Source of the DNA: Sulfuricurvum kujiense DSM 16994
GTDB lineage: Bacteria > Campylobacterota > Campylobacteria > Campylobacterales > Sulfurimonadaceae
Assembly: GCF_000183725.1 (NCBI RefSeq)
Contig: NC_014762.1
Coordinates: 1,798,001-1,862,000 of the forward strand
Length of the DNA stretch: 64,000 nucleotides
Reading direction: 5' to 3'
Part shown: piece after piece, positions 15,643 to 23,632 of the stretch
Layout: every line of letters starts with the position of its first letter
How positions within the stretch are numbered: the stretch's first letter is position 1
Translations under genes and position numbers: made by a program
Notes under the pieces: model-generated
Seen by the model: only the letters and a program-made list of their open reading frames with translations
Database searches by the model: none
What the model was told of the DNA's origin: nothing

Positions 15643-16110
15643 TCAAGCCTTCAAATCGTAAAACTCTGCCGAACACACCGTTTTTAAATCCTCAGGCGAT
15701 AACTCTATTTCCAATCCTCTGCGCCCTGCACTCACATAAATCGTCGGGAAATTTTCCGCCGAGCTATCGATAAATGTCCTGAGTCTCTTTTTCTGCCCCA
15801 ACGGACTCACCCCACCGAGGATATATCCGCTGGAGCGTTCAACATCCGCTCCCGCAGCCATCTCCGCTTTTTTGCCCCCTGCGGCTTTGGCGATTTGTTT
15901 CATCGAGAGCATAGATGATACGGGGATAATAGCCACAACCAGCTCTCTGGTATCAACCGTCACGATGAGTGTTTTAAACACTCTCTCAGGCTCAAGTCCC
16001 AACTTCTCTGAAGCCTCCAGACCGTACGACTGGTTTGAGGGATCGTGCGTATACGAATGGATTTGAAAAGCGATTTTTGCTTTTTTGGCGATATTGATGG
16101 CGGGGGTCAT
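15643..16110 (-). CDS. ybaK: Cys-tRNA(Pro)/Cys-tRNA(Cys) deacylase, YbaK family
   Basis: 155 residues matching YbaK/EbsC (SYTHDPSNQSYGLEASEKLG, the catalytic-Lys region with [24 protein letters not shown]). The enzyme hydrolyses mischarged Cys-tRNA(Pro) in trans. Its start overlaps the nat stop by 4 nt, so it follows nat in an operon. A near-identical fragment of its 3' half lies 1.7 kb downstream (13749-13938), across an AT-rich insertion. Confidence 0.93.
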   Translation of the reverse strand: MTPAINIAKKAKIAFQIHSYTHDPSNQSYGLEASEKLGLEPERVFKTLIVTVDTRELVVAIIPVSSMLSMKQIAKAAGGKKAEMAAGADVERSSGYILGGVSPLGQKKRLRTFIDSSAENFPTIYVSAGRRGLEIELSPEDLKTVCSAEFYDLKA

Positions 16111-16868
16111 ATTTTAAATACTTCCAATCCAAAATACACTTTGAGTGCGTCTGCATACTCAACTTCGCGTTTTTCGAGCTTGCCGTTCTCGATCAGCTTT
16201 AGCTCATTATCCACGAGGATTTTACGCCCTTGCGGGGTTTGCATGATAGCGAGCTTTTTCTGCGTGAAAACCGTATCGGGGCTTGTAGCGTTGAAATAGT
16301 TCGCGAGGCTAAACTCGATCCATTCCTGCGGCTGTAATGCAAAGCCGTACAGACGCTGCCACTCTCCCTGCACCATCGCACCGAGGACGTACTCGCCATC
16401 GAGTATTTCGAGCCGAAAACGATCACCGTCCTGAACGGCCTCGCCCTCTTCGATCACCATCGGTGCGCGCAGGGCGTATCCGCCGAATCCGGTGTCGCAG
16501 AGGTAGTCTCTTCCCTCGACACGGACGATCAAAACCATGTGCGTTTTGGGACGGCGGGTCGGATAGAGCATCGAGCGCGCCCCCGCGAAATACCACTCGA
16601 ACCCGATAGCCGTGAGCGCCATCGCAAACACGCCGTTGATCTCGTAGCAGTACCCGCCGCGACGATTGATAATCACTTTTTTCACGATATCTTCAGGTAC
16701 TAGTGAGGGAATTCTCCCCGCCTGCACCTCGGTGTTTTCGAATACGATTGCTCGGAGCTGACACTGCATCAGCTTTGTCAATGTCGCGAGATCGGCACGC
16801 ACTTCCCCCTCATAGCCGATGCGGGAGAGGTAGTCGGAGAGGTTAAAGTTTTCGGCTGTCATTTTCAT
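16107..16868 (-). CDS. nat: arylamine N-acetyltransferase
   Basis: 253 residues of the NAT family. Catalytic triad segments are visible: Cys in RRGGYCYEINGVFA, His in RPKTHMVLIV, Asp in YLCDTGFGGY. NAT transfers acetyl from acetyl-CoA to arylamines or hydrazines. Length is close to the family's usual 250-280. ATG at 16868 is used; a second in-frame ATG two codons later is equally possible and neither has a strong ribosome site. ybaK overlaps its end. Confidence 0.94.
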   Translation of the reverse strand: MKMTAENFNLSDYLSRIGYEGEVRADLATLTKLMQCQLRAIVFENTEVQAGRIPSLVPEDIVKKVIINRRGGYCYEINGVFAMALTAIGFEWYFAGARSMLYPTRRPKTHMVLIVRVEGRDYLCDTGFGGYALRAPMVIEEGEAVQDGDRFRLEILDGEYVLGAMVQGEWQRLYGFALQPQEWIEFSLANYFNATSPDTVFTQKKLAIMQTPQGRKILVDNELKLIENGKLEKREVEYADALKVYFGLEVFKI

Positions 16869-17082
16869 TTTTTTGGGGGTTCCTGTATCTAACTAATGGG
16901 GAAATTGTCCTCTTTTTTCGCTTTGGCTCGTGTTAAAGGGGTTGCGGAGATAATTTTAAGAATAACAACGTAAAATGTTTAAAAATATGTCAATTTGTAA
17001 GATACTGATTGATTTATCTAGGATAATGGTATATTTTGAAACAAATATAAAGTTACATATCATTACAAACAGGAAAGACTCA

Positions 17083-17364
17083 ATGAACCCTGAGAAATAC
17101 AATAGAAGTGTAAAGATGTTATGCCCCACATGTGGGTGTTCTGATTTTTCATACTATGATGGTGTAGATGAAACGATCCAGATAATGACCTGTTCCTCAT
17201 GCGAAAGAGAGTTCAATAAAGATGAACTAATCCGCGAGAATAGTGAAAATATTGATGAACATCTTTCTGAAATGAAGGAAGAAGTTACAAAAGATATAGC
17301 TGATAAACTTCGGAAGTCTTTGATAAAGGCATTTTCTGGTAGCAAAAATATTAGGATCAAATGA
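17083..17364 (+). CDS. small zinc-ribbon protein
   Basis: A 93-residue protein starting at ATG 17083 (AGGAAAG just upstream); the frame stays open 108 nt further but without a better start. Two CxxC knuckles, CPTCGC and CSSCERE, about 30 residues apart form a zinc ribbon at the N-terminus, followed by a charged helical tail. It is AT-rich compared with flanking genes. It overlaps the next gene by ATGA, so the two are coupled. I know no function; the layout suggests a transferred two-gene unit. Confidence 0.75.
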   Translation: MNPEKYNRSVKMLCPTCGCSDFSYYDGVDETIQIMTCSSCEREFNKDELIRENSENIDEHLSEMKEEVTKDIADKLRKSLIKAFSGSKNIRIK

Positions 17365-17837
17365 TGCCAGCAATAATTGATGCTGGGGATATAATAGCTG
17401 GTTTTGCATTTTTGTTATCTGGCTATGCAACTTGGCAAACGGTCAGTTTTAATAAAAAGCAGAAGTCACTCATTGAAAGCCAAGAGAAGCTGAATTATCT
17501 TCTGATGGAAAAAGAAAACGAGGATTCATTAAAAGAAAAAAGAGCTGATCTCGGAGCATCTTTTATAAAAATAGGTAGTACTAAATATCGGCTAAAGATA
17601 TGGAACAAAGGTGCATCGACCGCTAGAAACGTAAGAATTGAGTTTCCTGACGGAAACGATGTGGTAATTGATTCAGAAGTGGCAGATAAATTCCCAATGG
17701 AAAGCTTGGAAAGGCACCAGTCTGTCGAGCTCATAGCTACAGTGCATCTGCAAACAAAACGAAAACATGTTGTTCGACTACTTTGGGAAGATGATGCTCA
17801 ATCTCACAACGAGAAACTGTCCTATCCAACACTATGA
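17361..17837 (+). CDS. hypothetical membrane-anchored protein
   Basis: 158 residues: one N-terminal transmembrane helix (about 8-27, IIAGFAFLLSGYATW), a coiled-coil stretch (about 32-60) and a C-terminal beta-rich domain (YRLKIWNKGASTARNVRIEFPDG) resembling an Ig-like fold facing the cytoplasm or periplasm. It is coupled by ATGA overlap to the zinc-ribbon gene and shares its AT-richness. No family recognised beyond this layout. Confidence 0.75.
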   Translation: MMPAIIDAGDIIAGFAFLLSGYATWQTVSFNKKQKSLIESQEKLNYLLMEKENEDSLKEKRADLGASFIKIGSTKYRLKIWNKGASTARNVRIEFPDGNDVVIDSEVADKFPMESLERHQSVELIATVHLQTKRKHVVRLLWEDDAQSHNEKLSYPTL

Positions 17838-17865
17838 ACAAAAAAATAGATTATGTATTCATTTG

Positions 17866-17893
17866 ATGTTGTTTAATTGTAAACCCAACATCA
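17866..17893. terminator. hairpin between convergent genes
   Basis: GATGTT-GTTTA, loop ATTG, TAAAC-CC-AACATC gives 11 paired bases with a two-base bulge. It lies between convergent genes ending at 17837 and 17929, where a shared terminator is expected. Neither side has a strong T-run, so this is a weak call. Confidence 0.4.
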
Positions 17894-17928
17894 CATCATA
17901 AATTTCCGAAATCTTCTCTGTGCATATC

Positions 17929-18342
17929 CTACGCGTATGCCGAAAATAAATATTGCGATCGAATCTCGGCAATCATGTCCGATGGGTTATGCGTTTTCAA
18001 GACAAGATTTTTATTATTTTTGAGCTCATCTTTGATGTTCGCGATGCTCTCTAACGCCGATTTTTTGTCTTGTTTGTTGAGGGTATCGGAGAGTGTATCC
18101 ATCTGGCTTTTGAGTTCCTCTTGCTGTTGACTTATCTTGGTGCTTCTTTTTCGGGTAGTGTTCGATTCTACCAATTTGGAAGCTTCTTCCAATAACGACT
18201 GTGCGGTGTCAAAATCACCTTTTTCAATCGCTTTTTTCATTTTGTCCATATAGGTATTCAATTGATCTTTATCTTGTTGATAGGAATTGGTTGCTACATT
18301 AGCAGTATTGGCAGTATTGTAAGAGTTATAGACGGCTCGCAT
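17929..18342 (-). CDS. helical coiled-coil orphan with a sigma-54-type promoter
   Basis: 137 residues from ATG 18342, chosen because AAGGAG lies immediately upstream; an in-frame ATG at 18369 would overlap the promoter. The protein is Gln/Lys/Asp-rich, has no signal peptide or membrane segment, and is predicted as long helices (KKAIEKGDFDTAQSLLEEA; QQEELKSQMDTLSDTLNKQ). Upstream GGAA-N6-TTGCTT fits the Campylobacter-type RpoN promoter, which mostly drives flagellar genes. A flagellar or motility-linked role is therefore possible. No family recognised. Confidence 0.75.
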   Translation of the reverse strand: MRAVYNSYNTANTANVATNSYQQDKDQLNTYMDKMKKAIEKGDFDTAQSLLEEASKLVESNTTRKRSTKISQQQEELKSQMDTLSDTLNKQDKKSALESIANIKDELKNNKNLVLKTHNPSDMIAEIRSQYLFSAYA

Positions 18343-18368
18343 TCTTTCTCCTTGGTATTCATTATCCA

Positions 18369-18384
18369 AAGCAAATCACATTCC
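18369..18384 (-). promoter_or_regulatory. sigma-54 promoter of the 17929-18342 gene
   Basis: Read on the minus strand, GGAATGTGATTTGCTT gives GGAA-N6-TTGCTT, with GG and GC exactly 10 bases apart. The predicted start is about 18 bp before ATG 18342, and AAGGAG fits within the leader. Confidence 0.6.
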
Positions 18385-18421
18385 TACAATCGACAATCCT
18401 TATATGCTATAATCCCCGGCA

Positions 18422-18721
18422 ATGAAAGCTTTCGTTCTTCTTTTTTTACTTTTTAATCTCTTTACGTTTTTTGTATTTGGGTATGACAAATATCTGGCAC
18501 GGTCCAACCGTCGGCGGGTGAGTGAAAAAACGCTTTTGAATCTCGCTCTTTGCGGGGGGAGTGTGGGAGCTGTTTTCGCCCAAAAAATCTTTCGTCACAA
18601 ATCAACAAAATACCGTTATACATTCTGGACCATACTAACAATTCAATTTATCCTCTTTGAAACGATCTGGTTTTTTGCCTCCGACATTTCCCACACGCTG
18701 CAAAATTTTTCACTTACGTAA
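18422..18721 (+). CDS. DUF1294 membrane protein
   Basis: 99 residues with three hydrophobic segments and the DUF1294 pattern: FFVFGYDKYLARSNRRRVSEKTLL, a Gly-rich GGSVGAVFAQKIFRHKS turn, then a final helix. The family is a small inner-membrane protein of unknown function. A TATAAT-like box (TATGCTATAAT) lies about 20 bp before the ATG and there is no clear ribosome site. Confidence 0.85.
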   Translation: MKAFVLLFLLFNLFTFFVFGYDKYLARSNRRRVSEKTLLNLALCGGSVGAVFAQKIFRHKSTKYRYTFWTILTIQFILFETIWFFASDISHTLQNFSLT

Positions 18722-18731
18722 TACTCTTTCC

Positions 18732-19139
18732 TTAAAAATCTTTTTCATCTCTGATCGAAAAGTTCGCAAATGCACCTTCGACACTCATCGTATTTTTATA
18801 CTTTGTTGCCGTTAATCTCACCGCTTTTGTCTCCAGATTACAAACCGCGATACGAAAATTCGATCCCATAAAAGGTTCCACAATACAGACAATATTCCCC
18901 TCTACTTCGCGTGTCGCGTGTATTATCCCCTGCAAATTATGAAAAAAATACTTAGGATAGCTCAGAGGAGTGATTTCGACGACCTCAGAATACCTTTTCT
19001 TATCCAATGTACTCGCAATGGTGGCAGCATCCTCAAAATTATCAAACTGTACGCACCAATCATCAAAAACTTTATTAAAATGGTTCAGATCTTCATCTAA
19101 AAATCCGCCTGCCGGCGATTGCAAAGCATAAATACTCAC
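18732..19139 (-). CDS. hypothetical protein, 135 aa
   Basis: Not a family I recognise. The protein is soluble with mixed alpha/beta character and no signal peptide. Its start overlaps the end of the EamA transporter gene by ATGA, so it is translationally coupled to it and probably co-expressed. Base composition is slightly more AT-rich than the transporter. No catalytic motif is evident. Confidence 0.72.
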   Translation of the reverse strand: MSIYALQSPAGGFLDEDLNHFNKVFDDWCVQFDNFEDAATIASTLDKKRYSEVVEITPLSYPKYFFHNLQGIIHATREVEGNIVCIVEPFMGSNFRIAVCNLETKAVRLTATKYKNTMSVEGAFANFSIRDEKDF

Positions 19140-20029
19140 ATAGCTCCTTTCGCTTTTTTCATATTAAACAAGATCACCGCCGCAAACGCCATCAGACATC
19201 CGATAAGCGTCGTCATCTCCAATGCCTCGCCGTACACAACCCAGCTCGATACAATCGCCCCTACGGGGACGATAAACATGAATACCCCTGTCCGATGCGC
19301 ACCGATTTTTCCCGCCGATACAAAATAAAGCGCCGTGCTAAACGTCCCCGGAAGCACCCCGATCAAAAATATAGTGATCCAGAATGTCTCATCGTAGGCT
19401 TTGAAATCAAAAGGGCGATACGGCATAGCAAACAGCATATTGATCAACGCGGTGATACCGAATACGACCAGCGTATAAAACATCAGATGCGCCCGCTTGG
19501 CCGCCTTTTGAGCGATTACGGTAACCAATGCCCAGACGAACGCACACCCGAGAAAATAGGAGCTGTCGATATTTAAAAATCCGAATCCCTCAAACGGAAC
19601 ACGCAGCAAAATCAACGCTCCAAAAATTCCGATAAAAAGCGCTCCGATTTGACGCGACGATACCGCGGTTCCTAGAAATGAGATCGAGAGTATATAGGTG
19701 ATGATCGGAGCGAGCGAGGTAACCATCGTACCGCCGTACCCCGCTTGGCCGTGGGCAAGCCCGGCAAAAAACAGATAATTAAAGAGTGAGGTTAACGCAC
19801 CCGCCCCGAGCATATACAAAAATCCGATCCGATCCGTTTTAAGAGGCGTCTTTAAGAACCAAATAACGGGAATGATGCTGATAAAAGAGATCGCATAGCG
19901 CCAAAAAGCGGCAACGTGCGCATTGGAGTGTTCCGCGGCAACCTTGCCCGCCGTCCACGCAAACCCCCAAAAGAGCATCGCGATGATCATCCATAGGATG
20001 TATTTCGTCGTGTTTTTCGTATTATCCAT
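19136..20029 (-). CDS. EamA/DMT-family transporter
   Basis: 297 residues with about ten transmembrane helices in two EamA halves (WMIIAMLFWGFAWTAGKVAAEHS at the start; FVWALVTVIAQKAAKRAH in the second half). Members export amino acids or metabolites from the cytoplasm. ATG 20029 is used; an upstream in-frame GTG at 20047 is possible. A divergent GNAT gene starts 66 bp away. A similar EamA gene sits at 29288-30160, so the window holds two paralogues. Confidence 0.9.
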   Translation of the reverse strand: MDNTKNTTKYILWMIIAMLFWGFAWTAGKVAAEHSNAHVAAFWRYAISFISIIPVIWFLKTPLKTDRIGFLYMLGAGALTSLFNYLFFAGLAHGQAGYGGTMVTSLAPIITYILSISFLGTAVSSRQIGALFIGIFGALILLRVPFEGFGFLNIDSSYFLGCAFVWALVTVIAQKAAKRAHLMFYTLVVFGITALINMLFAMPYRPFDFKAYDETFWITIFLIGVLPGTFSTALYFVSAGKIGAHRTGVFMFIVPVGAIVSSWVVYGEALEMTTLIGCLMAFAAVILFNMKKAKGAM

Positions 20030-20095
20030 GTTCGGTTTCAATCTCACTTATCCGATACGCAAAATCAGCCGTATCAATTGTGATAGAATAATATC

Positions 20096-20614
20096 ATGAT
20101 TTATGAAAACGCAGAGATAGAAGATATACCCGCTATTACGTCTCTTCTTAACCGTTCTTACCGCGGTGAGAGTTCCCGCGCGGGATGGACGACCGAAGCC
20201 GATCTTCTCAGCGGTAAGCGGATCGATGAGACAGGGCTGCTTCAACTGCTGAATGACCCTGATTCTCTGATTTTGATCGCCCGATCCGACGAAACGATTA
20301 CAGCTACACTCCATGCCCATCGTGAAGCTGATAGCGTCCATTTCGGGCTGTTCGCCGTTGAGCCGACACAACAAGGCAACGGAATCGGAAAAGTGCTTTT
20401 ATCCTATGCAGAGACTGAGGCCCATAAGCGCTGGGGAATCGATACCGCCGTTATGGAAGTGATTACCCACCGTACGGAATTAATCGAGTATTATGAACGA
20501 AGAGGCTACCGGAAAACCGGGGAAATAATCCCGTTTCCCGAATCCGATTTGTGGGAGAAACAAGTAGACAAATTGGCGCTCGTCGTTATGCGCAAACATC
20601 TCGCTTCCGTTTAA
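20096..20614 (+). CDS. GNAT-family N-acetyltransferase
   Basis: 172 residues with the acetyl-CoA site FAVEPTQQGNGIGKVLL (motif A, Q/RxxGxG/A) and C-terminal YYERRGYRKTGE (motif B). Single GNAT domain of normal size. A -10-like TATCAT overlaps the ATG region and no strong ribosome site is visible. It is divergent from the EamA transporter and convergent with the MCP. The acceptor substrate is unknown. Confidence 0.9.
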   Translation: MIYENAEIEDIPAITSLLNRSYRGESSRAGWTTEADLLSGKRIDETGLLQLLNDPDSLILIARSDETITATLHAHREADSVHFGLFAVEPTQQGNGIGKVLLSYAETEAHKRWGIDTAVMEVITHRTELIEYYERRGYRKTGEIIPFPESDLWEKQVDKLALVVMRKHLASV

Positions 20615-20615
20615 A

Positions 20616-22229
20616 CTACGATTTAAACTGGTTAAGCTTACCGTTTAATCCCTCTGTCAACTGATACAAATGCTCCGCCGCGGAAGCGATCTCTTCAACA
20701 CTACGGACATTTTGATTGGTCAAATCATTGATATTAGAGACCATCTCCATAATTTTTTCGGTATCATCGGAAATTTTTAGTGCATTGACGGCACTCACGG
20801 ATACCGCTTCAACACTTGAGTTCATGATAATACTGGTATCGAGTATTGTCTCTTCCACATTCGCAGACACCTCTACCAAACGTAAAATATTTTCGGCATT
20901 TTTTCCCATTTGTTCGGCCGAATCGATAATGGATTGCACAATGATGTTAATCGTTGCATTGATTTCAAATAGAGACTTTTGAGTCCGTTCCGCCAGTTTT
21001 CGTACTTCATCGGCGACAACGGCAAATCCGCGTCCGTGTTCACCCGCACGTGCCGCTTCGATTGCCGCATTAAGCGCCAGCAGGTTGGTCTGATCGGCAA
21101 TATCTGAGATAACCGTCAAAATCTGCTTAACCTGTTCGGCATCCCGGCTCATCTCTTCGAGTTTATGCGCCAATGCCGATTCTGCTTCACTAGCCGAATT
21201 TACCTCTCCGCGGAGCGTAATAATTTCATTCTTGGAGCGTTCGAGCTTTTCTCCGGCAGATACGATCTCTTTTTTCGTCTCTTCGGACATTTCCGCCGTC
21301 TGCTGTACGAATGCTTTGATAGAACTCATATCATCTATCGTCTTATTGACGATTTTGGCACTCTCTTCCGCATTTTTCCCGATATGCAGACTGGTACTGC
21401 TGAGTTCCTGTGAAACGGACGCATTTTCATTGGAAGACTGTTTTGCGTCATCAATCATCGCTTTTAGTGTTTCGACCAATTCATTGAAACTGTTTACGAT
21501 ATCTTTGATCTCATTATTCTGGTCGTACTTGATTCTAAAGGTCAGCTCTTTATCCTGAACAAACAGTTTTATACCGTCATGAATAGTATTTACACCGTTT
21601 AGAATACTTTTCACAATCGAAATACTCAAAAATAAAGTGAAGACAATCACAATCAGACTGATAGCGATCATCGTCGCATCGGCGCTCTTTTTATCTTCTT
21701 CCGCATGTTTGGCTTCATTTTTTGCCAACTCTGCATTAAATTCCACATGCTTTTTTATAGCATCATTCAGTGTGGCTACCGTCTCTTTATGTTTTTTTAG
21801 CAATAAAGCTTTGGCCTCTTCTTCTTGGCCGCTTTTGCTCAAATTCATAATCTCGGTCAACAAAGCCATATACTCTTTTGCCGCTTCTCTGTCGGCTTGC
21901 AGCATCGCTTTGTCTTTTTCTCCCGCAACTAAGGGTTCATAGGTTTTAAACGCCTTTTCCAAATCAGCCTGTGCGGTGAACAGTCTCTCTTCGTTTTTCT
22001 TTTTTTGTTCGGGATTGGTCTCAACATGGTATTTATAGGCAATTACACGCATTGCGGCAATTTGATCAACCGCTTCGTTTAATGCCGATAATGAGGGGAT
22101 CGAATTAACATTACCGAAATTGGTCTCTTCAAAGACAGAATCGAGTTTAACGATCGCCAATACTGAAACGCCGATCAGCCCGATTAACGCAACACTCACC
22201 AATACGACTAACTGTTTATAAATATTCAT
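20616..22229 (-). CDS. methyl-accepting chemotaxis protein with 4HB sensor
   Basis: 537 residues from ATG 22229, chosen because GGTGGAGG lies 5 nt upstream; an in-frame GTG at 22241 overlaps that site. Order: TM1 (about 6-28), a periplasmic four-helix-bundle sensor (about 30-185, Lys/Glu-rich), TM2, HAMP, then the signalling coiled coil with hairpin tip ([33 protein letters not shown]). It would signal to CheA/CheW. The ligand is unknown. There is no C-terminal CheR/CheB pentapeptide. Confidence 0.95.
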   Translation of the reverse strand: MNIYKQLVVLVSVALIGLIGVSVLAIVKLDSVFEETNFGNVNSIPSLSALNEAVDQIAAMRVIAYKYHVETNPEQKKKNEERLFTAQADLEKAFKTYEPLVAGEKDKAMLQADREAAKEYMALLTEIMNLSKSGQEEEAKALLLKKHKETVATLNDAIKKHVEFNAELAKNEAKHAEEDKKSADATMIAISLIVIVFTLFLSISIVKSILNGVNTIHDGIKLFVQDKELTFRIKYDQNNEIKDIVNSFNELVETLKAMIDDAKQSSNENASVSQELSSTSLHIGKNAEESAKIVNKTIDDMSSIKAFVQQTAEMSEETKKEIVSAGEKLERSKNEIITLRGEVNSASEAESALAHKLEEMSRDAEQVKQILTVISDIADQTNLLALNAAIEAARAGEHGRGFAVVADEVRKLAERTQKSLFEINATINIIVQSIIDSAEQMGKNAENILRLVEVSANVEETILDTSIIMNSSVEAVSVSAVNALKISDDTEKIMEMVSNINDLTNQNVRSVEEIASAAEHLYQLTEGLNGKLNQFKS

Positions 22230-22322
22230 AAGCCCCTCCACCTTTTTTACTCAACAAAGCGAGTTTGGCTTACATAGTAGTATTCTATTTCTTAATACAT
22301 CATAAACATAAAAAAACTTATA

Positions 22323-22868
22323 CTAATTAATGATGTCGGATCTTTTTCGGGTATCAGAATGATTGGGATTTAACATCTGCTCCAAAAACCCTATCGTATT
22401 CTGAGCCGACTTTTTGTCATCGCTTTTAACATTTTTGATATTCTCGAGAATATCGCTGCTCGTCAATGTCGCAGCCTGATTATTTTTATCCTGCTGCTCG
22501 GCTTTTTGCGCTTCCATCATCTCTTTGAGGAGCTGCTTTCTAAAATCGCTCACCATTTGGTTAATATCCATCGGCTGATCGGGATTGCTCTCTTTTTCTT
22601 TGAGCAGTTTTTGCCGATACTCTTCGACCAATGCGTCAATTTTTTCCTCATTCAGATCTTTGAGGAAAATCGCCGCCCCTTTTGTGATCAAATCGTCTTT
22701 GAACTTTTGAAGTTCGGTATCATCGGAACTGATCTCATCCCGGCTTTTATACTCTTCAACATTATAAAACTGGGCAATGAGTGCCGCATAATTTTGATCG
22801 ACACTCTCGTCTTTCGTCGCAGAAAACGGCGTTGTCGCTGTATGTGAGGAAACAGAGGCTACATTCAT
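22323..22868 (-). CDS. helical orphan protein with a sigma-54-type promoter
   Basis: 181 residues, no signal peptide or membrane segment, Asp/Lys/Gln-rich and mostly helical (IDALVEEYRQKLLKEKE; MVSDFRKQLLKEMMEAQKAEQQ). AGGAG precedes the ATG. Upstream AGAA-N6-TTGCTT differs by one base from the Campylobacter-type RpoN consensus. It lies upstream of the MCP on the same strand. It resembles the orphan at 17929-18342 in composition and promoter, not in sequence. A motility role is plausible but unproven. Confidence 0.75.
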   Translation of the reverse strand: MNVASVSSHTATTPFSATKDESVDQNYAALIAQFYNVEEYKSRDEISSDDTELQKFKDDLITKGAAIFLKDLNEEKIDALVEEYRQKLLKEKESNPDQPMDINQMVSDFRKQLLKEMMEAQKAEQQDKNNQAATLTSSDILENIKNVKSDDKKSAQNTIGFLEQMLNPNHSDTRKRSDIIN

Positions 22869-22902
22869 ACTAAGCTCCTACAGTAAATTTAATGCTATAG
22901 AC

Positions 22903-22918
22903 AAGCAAAAATCGTTCT
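22903..22918 (-). promoter_or_regulatory. sigma-54-like promoter of the 22323-22868 gene
   Basis: Minus strand AGAACGATTTTTGCTT matches GGAA-N6-TTGCTT except for the first G. The spacing of the -24 and -12 elements is exact. The leader to ATG 22868 is about 25-30 nt and contains AGGAG. Confidence 0.5.
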
Positions 22919-22988
22919 CTTATATAATATTTTATTTAGAGGCGATTAAAAAATGATACAATCATCTCACTCATTTCAAGGAGCCGAT

Positions 22989-23531
22989 ATGCGTTTACCA
23001 CTTCTTCTTTCTCCTCTGATGATTTTAGGAGCACTATCTCTTAACGCCGGAGAATTCACCCTGCACAGCAACGACCTCTCCGGTCAACTCACTAAAACAC
23101 AGGAGTTTTCGGGATTCGGATGCGACGGAAAAAACATCTCTCCCGAACTGCATTGGAGTGATGCACCCAAAGGAACCAAAAGTTTTGCGCTCAGCGTCTA
23201 CGATCCGGATGCTCCGACGGGAAGCGGATGGTGGCACTGGATCGTCTTTAACATCCCCGCTTCTACCGTGTCGCTTCCATCAGGTTTCGGCGATACCGCC
23301 CAAAAACACCTCATACAAGCCACCCAAAGTATCACCGATTACGGCAAAGCCGGTTTCGGAGGGGCATGCCCTCCCAAAGGTGATCGTCCTCACCGCTATA
23401 TGTTTACCGTCCATGCGCTGAATGTCGCTCACATCGATCTGGATGAAAAGGCTTCCCCTGCCCTCGTCGGGTATATGATCAATGCCCATTCGATTGCAAA
23501 AGCGACCATTGTCTCCTATTACGGGAGATGA
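22989..23531 (+). CDS. YbhB/YbcL-family (PEBP / Raf kinase inhibitor-like) exported protein
   Basis: 180 residues from ATG 22989 (AAGGAG upstream), which exposes a signal peptide (about 1-20, ending LNAG); the frame runs further upstream without a ribosome site. PEBP-fold marks: DGKNISPELHWSDAPKGTKSFAL, DPDAPTGSGWWHWIVFNIP, GFGGACPPKGDRPHRYMFTVHAL. Bacterial members are periplasmic or cytoplasmic with unclear ligands. Free-standing gene. Confidence 0.92.
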   Translation: MRLPLLLSPLMILGALSLNAGEFTLHSNDLSGQLTKTQEFSGFGCDGKNISPELHWSDAPKGTKSFALSVYDPDAPTGSGWWHWIVFNIPASTVSLPSGFGDTAQKHLIQATQSITDYGKAGFGGACPPKGDRPHRYMFTVHALNVAHIDLDEKASPALVGYMINAHSIAKATIVSYYGR

Positions 23532-23632
23532 TTTTTACCGATAAGTCTCTGGCTTTATCTCTGAGGCGTAACTTTGTTAGATTAAAACATGTTATACTTT
23601 GTCATAAAATGTAGAAGATAAGGCTCGATTCA

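Noticed and set aside
15488-15661. 57-aa plus-strand open frame next to ybaK
   Set aside because: The minus strand of the same DNA encodes a recognisable SnoaL-like C-terminus, so the plus-strand frame is probably chance.
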